The notes under the pieces are model-generated. The model saw nothing but the letters and a program-made list of their open reading frames with translations. It had not been told where the DNA came from and ran no database searches. 64,000 nt of DNA from Shinella zoogloeoides (GTDB lineage Bacteria > Pseudomonadota > Alphaproteobacteria > Rhizobiales > Rhizobiaceae), in NCBI RefSeq assembly GCF_030733845.1, contig NZ_CP132311.1:3415501-3479500 (forward strand), written 5' to 3'. Below are positions 9,169 through 19,036 of this stretch, piece by piece. The stretch's first letter is position 1, and the number at the start of each line of letters is the position of its first letter. Both the position numbers and the translations under genes were made by a program.

Positions 9169-10422
9169 ATGTCCTTTTCCTTCGATTTTGAACCGAAGCC
9201 GCGGCGCCGGTCCGTCGGTGTCGATGTCGGCGGCGTGCTCGTCGGCGGCGGCGCGCCGGTCGTCGTGCAGTCGATGACCAATACGGACACGGCCGATATC
9301 GATGGAACGGTCGCCCAGGTGGCCGCGCTGCATCGCGCGGGCTCGGAAATCGTGCGCATCACGGTCGACCGCGACGAGAGCGCGGCGGCGGTGCCGAAGA
9401 TCCGCGAGCGCCTTCTCCGCCTCGGCCTCGACGTGCCGCTGGTCGGCGACTTCCATTATATCGGCCACAAGCTGCTGGCCGATCATCCGGCCTGCGCCGA
9501 GGCGCTGGCGAAGTATCGCATCAATCCCGGCAATGTCGGCTTCAAGGACAAGAAGGACAAGCAGTTCGCGGCGATCGTCGAGACGGCGATCCGCCACGAC
9601 AAGCCGGTGCGCATCGGCGTCAACTGGGGCTCGCTCGACCAGGAGCTTCTGACGCGGCTGATGGACGAGAACCAGGACAAGGGTTTCCCGCTGACCGCCC
9701 AGCAGGTGATGCGCGAGGCGATCTGCCAGTCGGCGCTGCTGTCCGCCGAACTCGCGGAAGAGATCGGCCTTGCGCGCGATCACATCATCCTCTCGGCCAA
9801 GGTCTCCAACGTGCAGAACCTCATCGCGGTCTATGCGATGCTGTCGGCGCGCTCCGACCATGCGCTGCATCTCGGCCTCACGGAAGCCGGCATGGGCACC
9901 AAGGGCGTCGTCGCCTCCTCCGCCGCGCTCGGCATCCTCATGCAGCAGGGTATCGGCGACACGATCCGCATTTCGCTGACGCCGGAGCCCGGCGGCGACC
10001 GCACCCGCGAGGTGCAGGTGGCGCAAGAGCTGCTGCAGGTCATGGGCTTCCGCCAGTTCATCCCCGTCGTTGCCGCCTGTCCGGGTTGCGGGCGCACGAC
10101 CTCGACGGTCTTCCAGGAGCTGGCCCAGAAGATCCAGGACGACATCCGCAAGAACATGCCGGTCTGGCGCGAGAAATATCCGGGCGTGGAAGGCCTCAAG
10201 GTCGCCGTCATGGGCTGCATCGTCAACGGACCGGGCGAGAGCAAGCATGCCGATATCGGCATCTCGCTGCCGGGCACCGGGGAACTCCCCATCGCGCCTG
10301 TTTATGTCGACGGCAAGAAGGCGATGACGCTGCGCGGCACCAACATCGCCGGCGAATTCGAGGCGCTGGTCAACGACTATATCGAGAAGCGCTACGGCGC
10401 GGGGCAGGCGGCGGCCGAATGA
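9169..10422 (+). CDS. ispG: 4-hydroxy-3-methylbut-2-en-1-yl diphosphate synthase (MEP pathway)
   Basis: The 417-residue [4Fe-4S] enzyme converts methylerythritol cyclodiphosphate to HMBPP in isoprenoid synthesis. Cluster ligands are visible as CPGC (Cys304, Cys307) and the conserved [10 protein letters not shown] block (Cys350, Glu357). The N-terminal TIM-barrel begins [31 protein letters not shown], as in GcpE. Length is that of the bacterial two-domain form. The stop codon is directly adjacent to the stop of the convergent LysE-type gene. It is preceded by a 139-base intergenic region that should hold its own promoter. Confidence 0.96.
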   Translation: MSFSFDFEPKPRRRSVGVDVGGVLVGGGAPVVVQSMTNTDTADIDGTVAQVAALHRAGSEIVRITVDRDESAAAVPKIRERLLRLGLDVPLVGDFHYIGHKLLADHPACAEALAKYRINPGNVGFKDKKDKQFAAIVETAIRHDKPVRIGVNWGSLDQELLTRLMDENQDKGFPLTAQQVMREAICQSALLSAELAEEIGLARDHIILSAKVSNVQNLIAVYAMLSARSDHALHLGLTEAGMGTKGVVASSAALGILMQQGIGDTIRISLTPEPGGDRTREVQVAQELLQVMGFRQFIPVVAACPGCGRTTSTVFQELAQKIQDDIRKNMPVWREKYPGVEGLKVAVMGCIVNGPGESKHADIGISLPGTGELPIAPVYVDGKKAMTLRGTNIAGEFEALVNDYIEKRYGAGQAAAE

Positions 10423-11067
10423 TCAGAGCCGCGTCGTCAGCAGCTTGACGCCGGCAAAGGCGAAGAAGGCGGCCATGACGCCTTCGATGGCACGGCGCGC
10501 CTTCAGATTGGCGCGGTGCACGGGGCCGAGCGAGAAGACCAGCGCGAAGCCGAGGAAGACGCAGACCCCCATCACCATGCAGCCGGCGATGAAGGTCGCC
10601 ATGACGCCGCCGGGCGCGCCGGGCGGCATGCCGAGCGATGTGAGCATGATCCAGTTGAAGATCGCCTTTGGGTTGGTGATGTGGATGCCGAGGCCCTTCA
10701 GATATTGCCGGCGCGGGGAGAGCGGCGGCAGGGCGGACATCTGGGCGCGATAGGTTTCCTCGCTCTTGCGCGCCGCCCGATAGGCATTCCAGGCAAGCCA
10801 GAGCAGGTAGCAGCCGCCGATGATCTTCAGCACGACGATCGCCTCGCCATAGGTGCGAATGAGGGCGGAAAGGCCTGATGCCGTGAGGATCGCCCAGATA
10901 TACGAGCCCGTCAGCACGCCGGAGGCGAGCGCAAGCCCGGCGCGGCGGCCCTGGCTGATCGAGGTAGCGATGATGGCGATGATCGCCGGCCCCGGCGAGG
11001 CGGTGGCGATGAAATAAGCCGTCCAGGCGACAGCGAGCTGTGGCAGGTAGGGCGTAAGGTCGGTCAT
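10423..11067 (-). CDS. LysE/RhtB-family amino-acid exporter
   Basis: The 214-residue inner-membrane protein has five or six hydrophobic helices and the RhtB/LysE signature near the N-terminus (YFIATASPGPAIIAI) and the NPKA motif in the middle (GIHITNPKAIFNWIM). I chose the ATG at 11067 because it gives the usual MTDLTPYL-type start and family length. The frame stays open upstream but that segment has no family similarity. By family it exports an amino acid or homoserine-like compound. The substrate is unknown. It ends head-to-head with ispG with no spacer. Confidence 0.87.
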   Translation of the reverse strand: MTDLTPYLPQLAVAWTAYFIATASPGPAIIAIIATSISQGRRAGLALASGVLTGSYIWAILTASGLSALIRTYGEAIVVLKIIGGCYLLWLAWNAYRAARKSEETYRAQMSALPPLSPRRQYLKGLGIHITNPKAIFNWIMLTSLGMPPGAPGGVMATFIAGCMVMGVCVFLGFALVFSLGPVHRANLKARRAIEGVMAAFFAFAGVKLLTTRL

Positions 11068-11201
11068 GCGGCACCGAGTGAATATCCCACAACGATACCC
11101 AATCATCTCCGACCCGCCAAGCGGGAGAATTGCACCACATGTCCCTCTCCCCGCGGCCGGAGATCGGATTACGGGAAGGGGATTATTGATAGGGTTCGGG
11201 C

Positions 11202-12257
11202 TTAGACGATCTCTTCGATCGCCGAAATCAGCCGATCGCATTCCTCCGGCGTGCCGATGGTGATGCGCAGGAAATCCGAGATACGGGGCTTGGCGAAATG
11301 GCGCACCAGCACGGCGCGCTCGCGCAGGCCCTTGGCCAATGCTTCGCCGCCGTGATCGGGGTGACGGGCGAATACGAAATTGGCCTGTGAGGGCAGGACC
11401 TCGAAGCCACGCTGGCGCAGCGCCCCGGTGACGCGCTCACGCGTCTCGATGACCTTGCCGCGCGTCTCGTCGAACCAGGCGCGGTCGTCGATGGCGGCGG
11501 CTGCGCCGGCCTGCGCCACGCGGTCGAGCGGGTAGGAATTGAAGCTGTCCTTGACGCGCTCCAGCGCATCGATCAGCGGACGCTGGCCGATGGCGTAGCC
11601 GACACGCAGGCCCGCAAGCGAGCGAGATTTGGACAGCGTGTGGATGACCAGCAGGTTGTCGTACTTCTTCGTCAGCGGGATCGCACTCTCGCCGCCGAAA
11701 TCGATATAGGCCTCGTCGACCACCACCGGCTGGTCCGGATGCCCGGCAACGAGCGCCTCGACGGCGGCCAGCGGCAGGCCGATGCCAGTCGGGGCGTTCG
11801 GGTTCGGCAGGATGATCGCGCCGGCGGGGCGATCGTAGTCCGCAAGATCGACGGTGAAATCGTCCTTCAGCGGGATTTCCAACGCCTCGATGCCGAACAG
11901 GCGACAATAGGTCGGATAGAAGCTGTAGGTGATGTCAGGGTAGAGCAGCGGCTTGTCGTGCTTGAGCAGCGCCACGAAGGCGTGCGCCAGCACCTCGTCC
12001 GACCCGTTGCCGACGAAGACCTCGTCGGCATCGACACCGTGGAAGCGGGCGATGGACTGGCGCAGCGCGAGCGCGCCCGGATCGGGATAGAGCTTCAGGC
12101 TGTCGGCGACGGCCTCCTGCATGGCGGCGACCGCTTTCGGCGAGGGGCCGTAGGGGTTTTCGTTGGTGTTGAGCTTGATGAGGTTGGCTATGCGCGGCTG
12201 CTCGCCTGCGACATAGGGCTTGAGCGTGGCGACGATCGGCGACCAGAATTTGCTCAT
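11202..12257 (-). CDS. hisC: Histidinol-phosphate aminotransferase
   Basis: The 351-residue fold-type-I PLP enzyme has the HisC hallmarks: [12 protein letters not shown] near residue 30, YPD and NPNAPTG (residues 152-158), DEAYIDF (181-187) and the PLP lysine K210 in [15 protein letters not shown]. It catalyses the histidinol-phosphate/2-oxoglutarate transamination in histidine synthesis and often also handles aromatic amino acids. The start at 12257 gives the common MSKFWSP opening and lies 4 bases after the stop of the prenyltransferase gene, so the two are co-transcribed. Rhizobia often carry more than one hisC, so this copy may be the aromatic-acting one. Confidence 0.9.
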   Translation of the reverse strand: MSKFWSPIVATLKPYVAGEQPRIANLIKLNTNENPYGPSPKAVAAMQEAVADSLKLYPDPGALALRQSIARFHGVDADEVFVGNGSDEVLAHAFVALLKHDKPLLYPDITYSFYPTYCRLFGIEALEIPLKDDFTVDLADYDRPAGAIILPNPNAPTGIGLPLAAVEALVAGHPDQPVVVDEAYIDFGGESAIPLTKKYDNLLVIHTLSKSRSLAGLRVGYAIGQRPLIDALERVKDSFNSYPLDRVAQAGAAAAIDDRAWFDETRGKVIETRERVTGALRQRGFEVLPSQANFVFARHPDHGGEALAKGLRERAVLVRHFAKPRISDFLRITIGTPEECDRLISAIEEIV

Positions 12258-12261
12258 GACG

Positions 12262-13179
12262 TCAGTTCCTGCGATTTGCAATGAAATGGGCGGTTTCTAT
12301 GAGAATGCCGGCCCGATGGCTGAACGGCGCAAGCAGCGCCTCGGCCTCCGTGACGAGTTCCTTCAGTCGCTGTTCGGCCCAGGCCTGGCCGCGGCGGGAA
12401 ACGAGCGTCGCCTTGCCGCGCCCGGCGTCCTTGCCGGTCGCCTTGCCCATGGTGGCCGCGTCGGCGGTGAGATCGAGCAGGTCGTCGGCGATCTGGAAGG
12501 CGAGGCCGATGGTTTCGCCATAGCGGCGCAGCGCGCGGCGGTCTTCATCCGAAGCCCCGGCGATGATGGCGCCGGCCTCGCAGGCAAAACGCAGGAGCGC
12601 GCCCGTCTTCATGGCCTGGAGCGTGACGATGCCGCCCTCGTCCGGTGTGTGCCTCTCCGCCGCAAGGTCGAGCGCCTGGCCGCCGGCCATGCCGCCGATG
12701 CCGGCGGCGCGGGCCAGCGCCAGCACCAGCGCCGTCTTGGTGGCGTCGGGCAGGTGCGTCTCGGGCGCAGCGACGATGTCGAAGGCGAGCGTCAGCAACG
12801 TATCGCCGGCCAGGATGGCGGCGGCCTCGTCGAAGGCGATGTGCACCGTCGGCTGGCCGCGGCGAAGATCGTCGTCGTCCATGGCCGGCAGGTCGTCATG
12901 GACGAGGGAATAGCAGTGGATGCATTCCAGCGCGGCGCCGATGCGCAAGGCCGTCCGGCGTTCCACGTTGGGGAAGAGCGCGGCGGATTCGATGACGAGG
13001 AAGGGCCGCAGCCGCTTGCCGCCGTTCAGCACGCCATGGCGCATGGCGGCAAGCAGGCGCTCGGGCCGCGCGATCTCGTCCCCCTGCATATCGGCCGACA
13101 GAAGGGCGGCGAGCAGCGCCTCTACCGCTTCGGCATTGGTCCTCAGGAGGGACAGGAATTCCTGGTAACGTTCGCTCAT
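12262..13179 (-). CDS. ispA: Polyprenyl (farnesyl) diphosphate synthase
   Basis: The 305-residue trans-isoprenyl diphosphate synthase has the first Asp-rich motif DDLPAMD (residues 95-101), the second DDLLD (232-236), GGKRLRP (53-59) and [10 protein letters not shown] (162-171). Two small residues rather than a bulky blocker precede the first motif, in line with a C15 product, so farnesyl diphosphate synthase is the best guess. A geranylgeranyl synthase cannot be excluded. It condenses IPP with allylic diphosphates made by the MEP pathway, to which ispG in this window belongs. It is the first gene of a two-gene unit with hisC. Confidence 0.88.
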   Translation of the reverse strand: MSERYQEFLSLLRTNAEAVEALLAALLSADMQGDEIARPERLLAAMRHGVLNGGKRLRPFLVIESAALFPNVERRTALRIGAALECIHCYSLVHDDLPAMDDDDLRRGQPTVHIAFDEAAAILAGDTLLTLAFDIVAAPETHLPDATKTALVLALARAAGIGGMAGGQALDLAAERHTPDEGGIVTLQAMKTGALLRFACEAGAIIAGASDEDRRALRRYGETIGLAFQIADDLLDLTADAATMGKATGKDAGRGKATLVSRRGQAWAEQRLKELVTEAEALLAPFSHRAGILIETAHFIANRRN

Positions 13180-13378
13180 GGCCGCTGTTTGGCATGGGCC
13201 ATCGGGTGAAGCAACGGGAATGGTCTGGACTGCTTCAAAGAATCGCGCCGCAGACTGGTTTTTGAAGAGCCGGGACGGTATGAAGGCGCAACGACGGAAG
13301 GACGGACGCCGGCTCTTGGACATCGTACCGGAAACACGGGCAGACATGGAGGTTGGAACCGGTGAGAGGGACGGCTGG

Positions 13379-14062
13379 ATGAGCCGGCTTCGCCGGAACT
13401 GGCGACGCGTCCTGCTTGCCGTGCTCGCTTTCATCGCGCTGCCCTATGTGCTGATCCTGCTCTATACGGTGGAGTTCGTCCGCCCGGTATCCACACTCAT
13501 GCTGCGCGATCTGGCGCTTCTGCGCGGCTATGACCGGCAATGGGTCGAGTTCGACGAGATTTCCCCCCATCTCGTGCAGGCGGTCATGATGTCCGAGGAC
13601 GGGCAGTTCTGCCGTCATGCCGGCGTCGACTGGGGCGAGATGCGCGCCGTGGTGAACGAGGCGCTGGCCGGCGAACAGACGCGCGGCGCGAGCACCATCC
13701 CCATGCAGACGGCAAAGAACCTCTTCCTGTGGAACGGGCGATCCTTCCTGCGCAAGGTGATGGAACTGCCGCTGGCGGTGGTGGCGGATTTCGTCTGGAG
13801 CAAGCGGCGGCTGATGGAAATCTACCTCAACATCGCCGAATGGGGGCCGGGCATCTACGGCATCGAGGCGGCCGCCCAGCACCATTTCAACGTGCCGGCC
13901 GCCAAGCTCTCGCGTCGGCAGGCCGCCCTTCTCGCCGTCTCGCTGCCCAATCCCTACGAGCGCAATGCCGGCAAACCCGGGCGCGGCCTGCAGCGCCTTG
14001 CCCGCCTCATCGAGCGGCGGGCAACCCGGTCCGGCGAATATATCAAGTGTCTTTATGAGTGA
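13379..14062 (+). CDS. mtgA: Monofunctional peptidoglycan glycosyltransferase
   Basis: The product is a 227-residue GT51 enzyme with one N-terminal membrane anchor ([19 protein letters not shown]) and the lipid II polymerase motifs [14 protein letters not shown] with its catalytic Glu, [15 protein letters not shown], and the [14 protein letters not shown] block followed by [12 protein letters not shown] chose the ATG at 13379 because a strong GAGAGG site precedes it by 8 bases and it gives the family length. In-frame ATGs at 13280 and 13346 have weaker ribosome sites. It polymerises glycan strands from lipid II at the inner membrane. It is divergent from the ispA gene, whose polyprenyl product feeds the lipid carrier. 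Confidence 0.92.
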   Translation: MSRLRRNWRRVLLAVLAFIALPYVLILLYTVEFVRPVSTLMLRDLALLRGYDRQWVEFDEISPHLVQAVMMSEDGQFCRHAGVDWGEMRAVVNEALAGEQTRGASTIPMQTAKNLFLWNGRSFLRKVMELPLAVVADFVWSKRRLMEIYLNIAEWGPGIYGIEAAAQHHFNVPAAKLSRRQAALLAVSLPNPYERNAGKPGRGLQRLARLIERRATRSGEYIKCLYE

Positions 14063-14130
14063 GTTCATGGGTTTTCATTGGTGCTGCCGCCGGTGAACGC
14101 CTACGGTCCGATCCGCACAAGGAGCCAGAA

Positions 14131-14778
14131 ATGTCGGACCTCATCCTCTATGTCGGCAACAAGAACTATTCCTCCTGGTCGTTCCGGCCATGGATCGCGC
14201 TGGAAGCGGCGGGCGTGCCCTTTACGGACCATGTGATCCCCTTCGACTTTCCCGCCGGCAATCCGCAGTTCCGCAAGATCTCGCCGACGGGCAAGGTGCC
14301 GGTGCTGCACCATGGCGCGGTGCGGGTATGGGAATCGCTCGCCATCATCGAATATGCCGCCGAACTCTTCCCCGAAGCCGGCATCTGGCCGAAGGACCGC
14401 GCGGCGCGCGCCGAGGCGCGGGCGATCTCGATGGAAATGCTCTCGGGCTTTCGTGCCCTGCGCAATGCCTGTCCGATGAACATCCGCCGCAAGCCGGGTG
14501 CGATCGACCTGCCCGAAGGCGTGACGGACGACGTGGCGCGGATCGAAACGCTCTGGAAGGACGCGCTGGTGCGCTCCGGCGGGCCGTTCCTGTTCGGCGC
14601 CTTTTCGGCCGCCGACGCCATGTATGCGCCGGTCGTCAATCGGCTGGAGGCCTATTGCCTGACGCGGGACGAAACCGTATTGGCCTATATGGCGCGCATG
14701 AAGGCACATCCGGCCTGGCAGAAATGGCAGGCGGCGGCTCTTGCCGAACCGTGGATCGTGCCGGAAGACGAGGCCTGA
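14131..14778 (+). CDS. Glutathione S-transferase family protein
   Basis: The 215-residue cytosolic protein has a thioredoxin-like N-terminal domain (LILYVGNKNYSSWSFRPWIALE, then SPTGKVPVLHHG and the glutathione-site pair ES in VWESLAIIEYAAEL) and an all-helical C-terminal domain. The SSWS stretch supplies the likely catalytic Ser/Tyr. The start at 14131 follows an AAGGAG site by 6 bases. The closest remembered group is the YfcF/maleylacetoacetate-isomerase-like GSTs of proteobacteria. The substrate is unknown. It lies between mtgA and rpmF, both on the same strand, with no obvious functional link. Confidence 0.88.
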   Translation: MSDLILYVGNKNYSSWSFRPWIALEAAGVPFTDHVIPFDFPAGNPQFRKISPTGKVPVLHHGAVRVWESLAIIEYAAELFPEAGIWPKDRAARAEARAISMEMLSGFRALRNACPMNIRRKPGAIDLPEGVTDDVARIETLWKDALVRSGGPFLFGAFSAADAMYAPVVNRLEAYCLTRDETVLAYMARMKAHPAWQKWQAAALAEPWIVPEDEA

Positions 14779-14925
14779 GCCGGGAATTCGAAAAAATCCG
14801 GCCGGGGACTGGTCAAGCGGGGTTTTGCCATGTATAAGCCCGCCAAATTTCCGAGATAAAGACATGTCTTTGTCGGCCATTCGGTGGCCTTCGGATGTGT
14901 TTGCCCGATAAGTGGAGTTAGTGAA

Positions 14926-15111
14926 ATGGCTGTACCGAAAAGAAAAACGAGCCCGTCCAAGCGCGGTATGCGCCGTTCCGCAGACGCTCTGAAGGGTTCG
15001 ACCTACATCGAAGACAAGAACTCGGGCGAACTGCGCCGTCCGCACCACATCGACCTGAAGACCGGCATGTACCGCGGTCGCCAGGTCCTGACGCCGAAGG
15101 AAAGCGCGTAA
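14926..15111 (+). CDS. rpmF: 50S ribosomal protein L32
   Basis: The 61-residue basic protein begins [20 protein letters not shown], a near-invariant L32 start. It lacks the paired cysteines of zinc-binding L32 forms, as usual for alphaproteobacteria. The GTGGAG site upstream and the normal length fix the start. It is followed by a strong terminator. Confidence 0.98.
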   Translation: MAVPKRKTSPSKRGMRRSADALKGSTYIEDKNSGELRRPHHIDLKTGMYRGRQVLTPKESA

Positions 15112-15140
15112 TCCGCGCTTTCGGCATCAGTCGAGATCAG

Positions 15141-15168
15141 GGGCCGGCTCGTCCGGCCCTTTTCTTTT
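15141..15168 (+). terminator. Rho-independent terminator of rpmF
   Basis: The stem GGGCCGG/CCGGCCC (15141-15147 with 15153-15159), loop CTCGT, is followed by TTTTCTTTT. Confidence 0.9.
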
Positions 15169-15272
15169 GGGCATTTGCCCGTTCTGATCGCCGCGACATT
15201 TTATTGTGCCGATTCTTCGGCTAAGAGGGCCGGAACGCCGCCGTTCGAGAGCGGTTCCAGGGAGCCTTGCCC

Positions 15273-15680
15273 ATGCTTTTGGCCATACCGCTGCTGATCA
15301 TCCCCTTCGCCCTCTACAATCTCGCCATGACCGGTCTGTTCGGTGACGGCGGGGCCGCCGTGCTCGACAGCGAGGTGATGGCGGTCAACATGCTGTCCGG
15401 CACGACCTGGACGATGGCCTTTGGGGACCTCCTCATCCTGATCGCGCTCGTGCTGCTCTTCGTGGAAATCCTGAAGGCCACGCGACCGGGCTCTCGCGCC
15501 CTGCTCGATCACATGCTGTCGATGGTGCTGTTCGTGGTGTTCCTGGTCGAATTCCTGCTGGTGCAAGGCGCAGCGACGCAGATCTTCTTCATCCTGATGA
15601 CGATCACCTTCATCGATGTCATCGCGGGATTTGCGGTCTCGATCCGCACGGCGAGCCGGGATCTTTCGATCGGGCTATGA
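15273..15680 (+). CDS. Small integral membrane protein, conserved in rhizobia
   Basis: The 135-residue protein has four hydrophobic segments: MLLAIPLLIIPFALYNLA, MAFGDLLILIALVLLFVEIL, a third around MLSMVLFVVFLVEFLLVQ and a fourth around FFILMTITFIDVIAGFAV. It ends in a short basic tail. I start it at the ATG at 15273, which sits 9 bases after a GGGAG site. A TTG two codons earlier is possible. It has no catalytic motif. It is convergent with phaR, with 32 bases between the stops. The function is unknown. Confidence 0.75.
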   Translation: MLLAIPLLIIPFALYNLAMTGLFGDGGAAVLDSEVMAVNMLSGTTWTMAFGDLLILIALVLLFVEILKATRPGSRALLDHMLSMVLFVVFLVEFLLVQGAATQIFFILMTITFIDVIAGFAVSIRTASRDLSIGL

Positions 15681-15712
15681 ACGGCGCGGGCTGCCCCGCG
15701 CCATCCGTTCCT

Positions 15713-16291
15713 TCAGCTCAGGTTGTCGAGCTTCGTCTGGAGCGCACGAAGCTGTTCCTTCAGCTCGTCGAGGTCCTTTGCCTCGGCCTTGCGGGTCTCC
15801 TTGGGCGGCGCGGCGTTGGCGAAGGGCGAGAACATCTTCATCGCCTGCTGGAACATTTCCGTATTGCGCCGCACCGTCTCCTCGACCATCTGCATCGGCA
15901 CCTGCAGGTTCTTGCCGATCGGCGTGTCGCCGAAGGTCTTGTTGATCTGCTCGCGCATCTGCGTCTGCTGCTCGGTGAAGGCCTGCATGGAGTGCTCGAG
16001 ATAGCTCGGCACCACCATCTGCATCTGGTCGCCGTAATAGGAGATCAGCTGGCGCAGGAACGAGATCGGCAGCAGCGTGTTGCCTGTCTTGGATTCCTGC
16101 TCGAAGATGATCTGCGTCAGCACCGAATGGGTGATGTCGTCGCCGGACTTGGCGTCCTGCACGGTGAAGTCCTCGCCCTTCTTCACCATGACCGCGAGAT
16201 CGTCGAGCGTCACATAGGTGCTCGTGCCGGTGTTGTAGAGTCGTCGGTTGGCGTATTTCTTGATGACGATCTGACCGTCGTTCCTGGCCAT
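15713..16291 (-). CDS. phaR: Polyhydroxyalkanoate synthesis repressor PhaR
   Basis: The 192-residue regulator has the PhaR N-terminal domain (IVIKKYANRRLYNTGTSTYVTLDDLAVMVKKGEDF, quoted in part) and PHB-accumulation-regulatory repeats around residues 60-110 (ITHSVLTQIIFEQE, FLRQLISYYGDQMQ), ending in a coiled-coil tail (DLDELKEQLRALQTKL). In other bacteria it senses PHB and represses phasin and PHB genes. The start at 16291 is preceded by a GAGG site and gives the family N-terminus. It is divergent from phbA, the classic arrangement. Confidence 0.95.
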   Translation of the reverse strand: MARNDGQIVIKKYANRRLYNTGTSTYVTLDDLAVMVKKGEDFTVQDAKSGDDITHSVLTQIIFEQESKTGNTLLPISFLRQLISYYGDQMQMVVPSYLEHSMQAFTEQQTQMREQINKTFGDTPIGKNLQVPMQMVEETVRRNTEMFQQAMKMFSPFANAAPPKETRKAEAKDLDELKEQLRALQTKLDNLS

Positions 16292-16583
16292 TAGGGTTTC
16301 CTCGTCCCGGTATTCCTGTTTCTTTTTTGGTTCGTTCAAGTATCGGCAAAAAGACGCGCGCTGACAATCGAATTGTGCGATGCGGCGAGGAATGCTGCGC
16401 AACATGGAATTTCATGCTGCACGCCGCGTCGATGAAATTTTAGCGGCATTGGATATCCCGTTTGACTCTCCCCTTCCGCTTTGCCAGTTTTGATTTCGGG
16501 AGAACCGCCGGGCTCGCGCCTTTCGCGCGTCGGACCCGGTTCCAAGGCCGCCCGCAAGGCCGTCAGAACTGAGGAAGCACACC
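16292..16583. promoter_or_regulatory. phaR-phbA divergent control region
   Basis: This 292-base spacer should contain both promoters. It holds two copies of ATGCTGC (16392-16398 and 16414-16420) on either side of a near-palindromic ATGGAATTTCAT. TGC-rich repeats are known PhaR targets in Paracoccus, so these are candidate operator sites. No small gene is evident. Confidence 0.4.
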
Positions 16584-17765
16584 ATGAGCACCCCATCCAT
16601 CGTCATCGCCAGCGCCGCCCGCACCGCGGTCGGGTCCTTCAACGGAGCCTTCGCCAACACGCCCGCCCACGAACTCGGGGCGACGGTCATTTCGGCGGTT
16701 CTGGAACGCGCGGGCGTCGCGGCGGGCGAGGTGAACGAGGTGATCCTCGGCCAGGTGCTGCCGGCCGGCGAAGGGCAGAACCCGGCCCGCCAGGCCGCCA
16801 TGAAGGCCGGCCTGCCGCAGGAGGCGACCGCCTGGGGCATGAACCAGCTTTGCGGCTCGGGCCTCAGGGCCGTGGCGCTCGGCATGCAGCAGATCGCCAC
16901 CGGAGATGCCGGCATCATCGTCGCCGGCGGCATGGAATCCATGTCCATGGCGCCGCATTGCGCGCATCTGCGCGGCGGCGTGAAGATGGGCGATTTCAAG
17001 ATGATCGATACGATGATCAAGGACGGCCTGACCGACGCCTTCTACGGCTACCACATGGGCATCACCGCCGAGAACGTCGCCAAGCAGTGGCAGCTTTCGC
17101 GCGACGAGCAGGACACCTTCGCCGTCGCCTCGCAGAACAAGGCCGAGGCCGCCCAGAAGGAAGGCCGCTTCAAGGACGAGATCGTTCCCTTCATCGTCAA
17201 GGGCCGCAAGGGCGACATCTCTGTCGATGCCGACGAATATATCCGCCATGGCGCGACGCTCGATTCGATGGCCAAGCTCAGGCCCGCCTTCGACAAGGAA
17301 GGCACGGTGACGGCCGCCAACGCGTCCGGCCTCAACGACGGGGCCGCCGCGGCGCTCCTGATGAGCGAGGCGGAAGCCTCCCGTCGCGGCATCCAGCCGC
17401 TCGCCCGCATCGTCTCCTGGGCGACGGCCGGCGTCGACCCGAAGATCATGGGCACCGGCCCGATCCCGGCTTCCCGCAAGGCGCTGGAACGCGCCGGCTG
17501 GAAGATCGGCGACCTCGATCTCGTCGAGGCCAACGAGGCCTTCGCCGCGCAGGCCTGCGCGGTCAACAAGGACCTCGGTTGGGATCCATCCATCGTCAAC
17601 GTCAACGGCGGCGCCATTGCCATCGGTCATCCGATCGGTGCATCCGGCGCCCGCATCCTCAACACGCTCCTCTTCGAAATGAAGCGCCGCGGCGCCCGCA
17701 AGGGCCTCGCCACGCTCTGCATCGGCGGCGGCATGGGCGTGGCGATGTGCGTTGAGAGCATGTAA
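16584..17765 (+). CDS. phbA: Acetyl-CoA C-acetyltransferase (beta-ketothiolase)
   Basis: The 393-residue thiolase has the active-site blocks intact: nucleophilic Cys in [14 protein letters not shown] (near residue 90), the [17 protein letters not shown] block with the catalytic His (near 350) and the second catalytic Cys in [12 protein letters not shown] (near 380). It condenses two acetyl-CoA to acetoacetyl-CoA, the first step of PHB synthesis. The ribosome site GAGGA lies 9 bases before the ATG. It is followed after 84 bases by phbB, so the pair forms an operon. Confidence 0.96.
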   Translation: MSTPSIVIASAARTAVGSFNGAFANTPAHELGATVISAVLERAGVAAGEVNEVILGQVLPAGEGQNPARQAAMKAGLPQEATAWGMNQLCGSGLRAVALGMQQIATGDAGIIVAGGMESMSMAPHCAHLRGGVKMGDFKMIDTMIKDGLTDAFYGYHMGITAENVAKQWQLSRDEQDTFAVASQNKAEAAQKEGRFKDEIVPFIVKGRKGDISVDADEYIRHGATLDSMAKLRPAFDKEGTVTAANASGLNDGAAAALLMSEAEASRRGIQPLARIVSWATAGVDPKIMGTGPIPASRKALERAGWKIGDLDLVEANEAFAAQACAVNKDLGWDPSIVNVNGGAIAIGHPIGASGARILNTLLFEMKRRGARKGLATLCIGGGMGVAMCVESM

Positions 17766-17849
17766 GCATCAGCTTACAAACTGCTTTGCCATGACCTGCC
17801 GCCGGCAGGGCGACGGGTCGACTCAAAAACAGCCAGGGGAGTGAGCCAC

Positions 17850-18575
17850 ATGAGCAGGGTAGCATTGGTAACGGGGGGATCGCGGGGCATCGGCGCAGCC
17901 ATTTCGGTTGCGCTGAAAGCGGCCGGATACAAGGTGGCTGCCAGCTATGCCGGCAATGACGAGGCCGCCAACGCCTTCAAGGCGGAAACCGGCATCGCCG
18001 TCTACAAATGGGACGTGTCGAGCTATGAGGCCTGCGTCGGGGGAATAGCCAAGGTGGAAGCCGATCTCGGCCCGGTGGACATTCTCGTCAACAATGCGGG
18101 CATCACCAAGGACGCGATGTTCCACAAGATGACGCCCGACCAGTGGGGCGCGGTCATCAACACCAACCTCACCGGCCTCTTCAACATGACCCATCCGGTC
18201 TGGTCCGGCATGCGTGACCGCAGCTTCGGTCGCGTCATCAACATTTCCTCGATCAACGGCCAGAAGGGCCAGATGGGCCAGGCGAACTATTCCGCCGCCA
18301 AGGCCGGCGATCTCGGCTTCACCAAGGCGCTCGCCCAGGAGGGTGCCGCCAAGGGCATCACGGTCAACGCCATCTGCCCCGGCTATATCGGCACGGAAAT
18401 GGTGCGCGCCATCCCGGAAAAGGTGCTGAACGAGCGGATCATCCCGCAGATCCCGGTCGGTCGCCTCGGCGAGCCGGACGAGATTGCCCGCATCGTCGTC
18501 TTCCTCGCCTCCGACGATGCCGGTTTCATCACCGGCTCGACGATTTCGGCGAACGGCGGCCAGTTCTTCGTGTGA
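17850..18575 (+). CDS. phbB: Acetoacetyl-CoA reductase
   Basis: The 241-residue short-chain dehydrogenase has the NADPH-binding TGGSRGIG (residues 9-16), the NNAG motif, catalytic Ser in NISSINGQKGQMGQ, the YSAAK pair and a C-terminal GSTISANGGQ typical of PhbB. It reduces acetoacetyl-CoA to (R)-3-hydroxybutyryl-CoA for PHB synthase, which is not in this window. The ATG at 17850 follows an AGGGGAG site. A GTG three codons upstream is a weaker alternative. Confidence 0.96.
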   Translation: MSRVALVTGGSRGIGAAISVALKAAGYKVAASYAGNDEAANAFKAETGIAVYKWDVSSYEACVGGIAKVEADLGPVDILVNNAGITKDAMFHKMTPDQWGAVINTNLTGLFNMTHPVWSGMRDRSFGRVINISSINGQKGQMGQANYSAAKAGDLGFTKALAQEGAAKGITVNAICPGYIGTEMVRAIPEKVLNERIIPQIPVGRLGEPDEIARIVVFLASDDAGFITGSTISANGGQFFV

Positions 18576-18598
18576 GGCGAAGACAAGACAAACGGAAC

Positions 18599-18622
18599 AC
18601 GGCGCCTTCGGGCGCCGTTTTC
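18599..18622 (+). terminator. Rho-independent terminator of phbAB
   Basis: The 8-bp stem ACGGCGCC/GGCGCCGT (18599-18606 with 18611-18618) with a TTCG tetraloop runs into TTTTC. Confidence 0.88.
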
Positions 18623-18654
18623 ATGTGATATGATCTTCGAGAGGGGAGAATGCC

Positions 18655-18963
18655 ATGAAACAGGAAAAGCTCGATGAAGCCGCGATCTCCGAGGCGCTCG
18701 CCGCGCTTGACGGCTGGAACCGGTCGGATGACGGCATCGCCATCGAGAAGCGCTACAAGTTCAAGACGTTCCGCGAGGCCTTCGGCTTCATGACGGAAGG
18801 CGCGCTTGCGGCGGAGAAGTTCAATCACCATCCCGAATGGTTCAACGTCTACAACCGCGTCGACGTGCGGCTGACCAACCACGATGCCGGCGGCCTCACC
18901 GAACTCGACTTCAAGCTGGCGGGGGCAATGGAGAAGGCGGCGGCCCTGCGCACGAAGAGTTGA
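18655..18963 (+). CDS. phhB: 4a-hydroxytetrahydrobiopterin (pterin-4-alpha-carbinolamine) dehydratase
   Basis: The 102-residue protein shows the PCD/DCoH pattern: GWN near residue 20, [12 protein letters not shown], the catalytic His pair in [24 protein letters not shown] (quoted in part; residues about 60-82) and [11 protein letters not shown]. It dehydrates the carbinolamine formed during pterin-dependent hydroxylation. No phenylalanine hydroxylase is in view, so it may act with a distant enzyme or in molybdopterin-related metabolism. It is a single gene after the phb terminator with a GAGGGGAG ribosome site. Confidence 0.94.
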   Translation: MKQEKLDEAAISEALAALDGWNRSDDGIAIEKRYKFKTFREAFGFMTEGALAAEKFNHHPEWFNVYNRVDVRLTNHDAGGLTELDFKLAGAMEKAAALRTKS

Positions 18964-19036
18964 AGCGACGTGAACCCGTCCCCATATGTTTCCCCGCCGG
19001 GCTTTTCCGGCGCTGCCACCCGAGGGAGGCCCCCGC

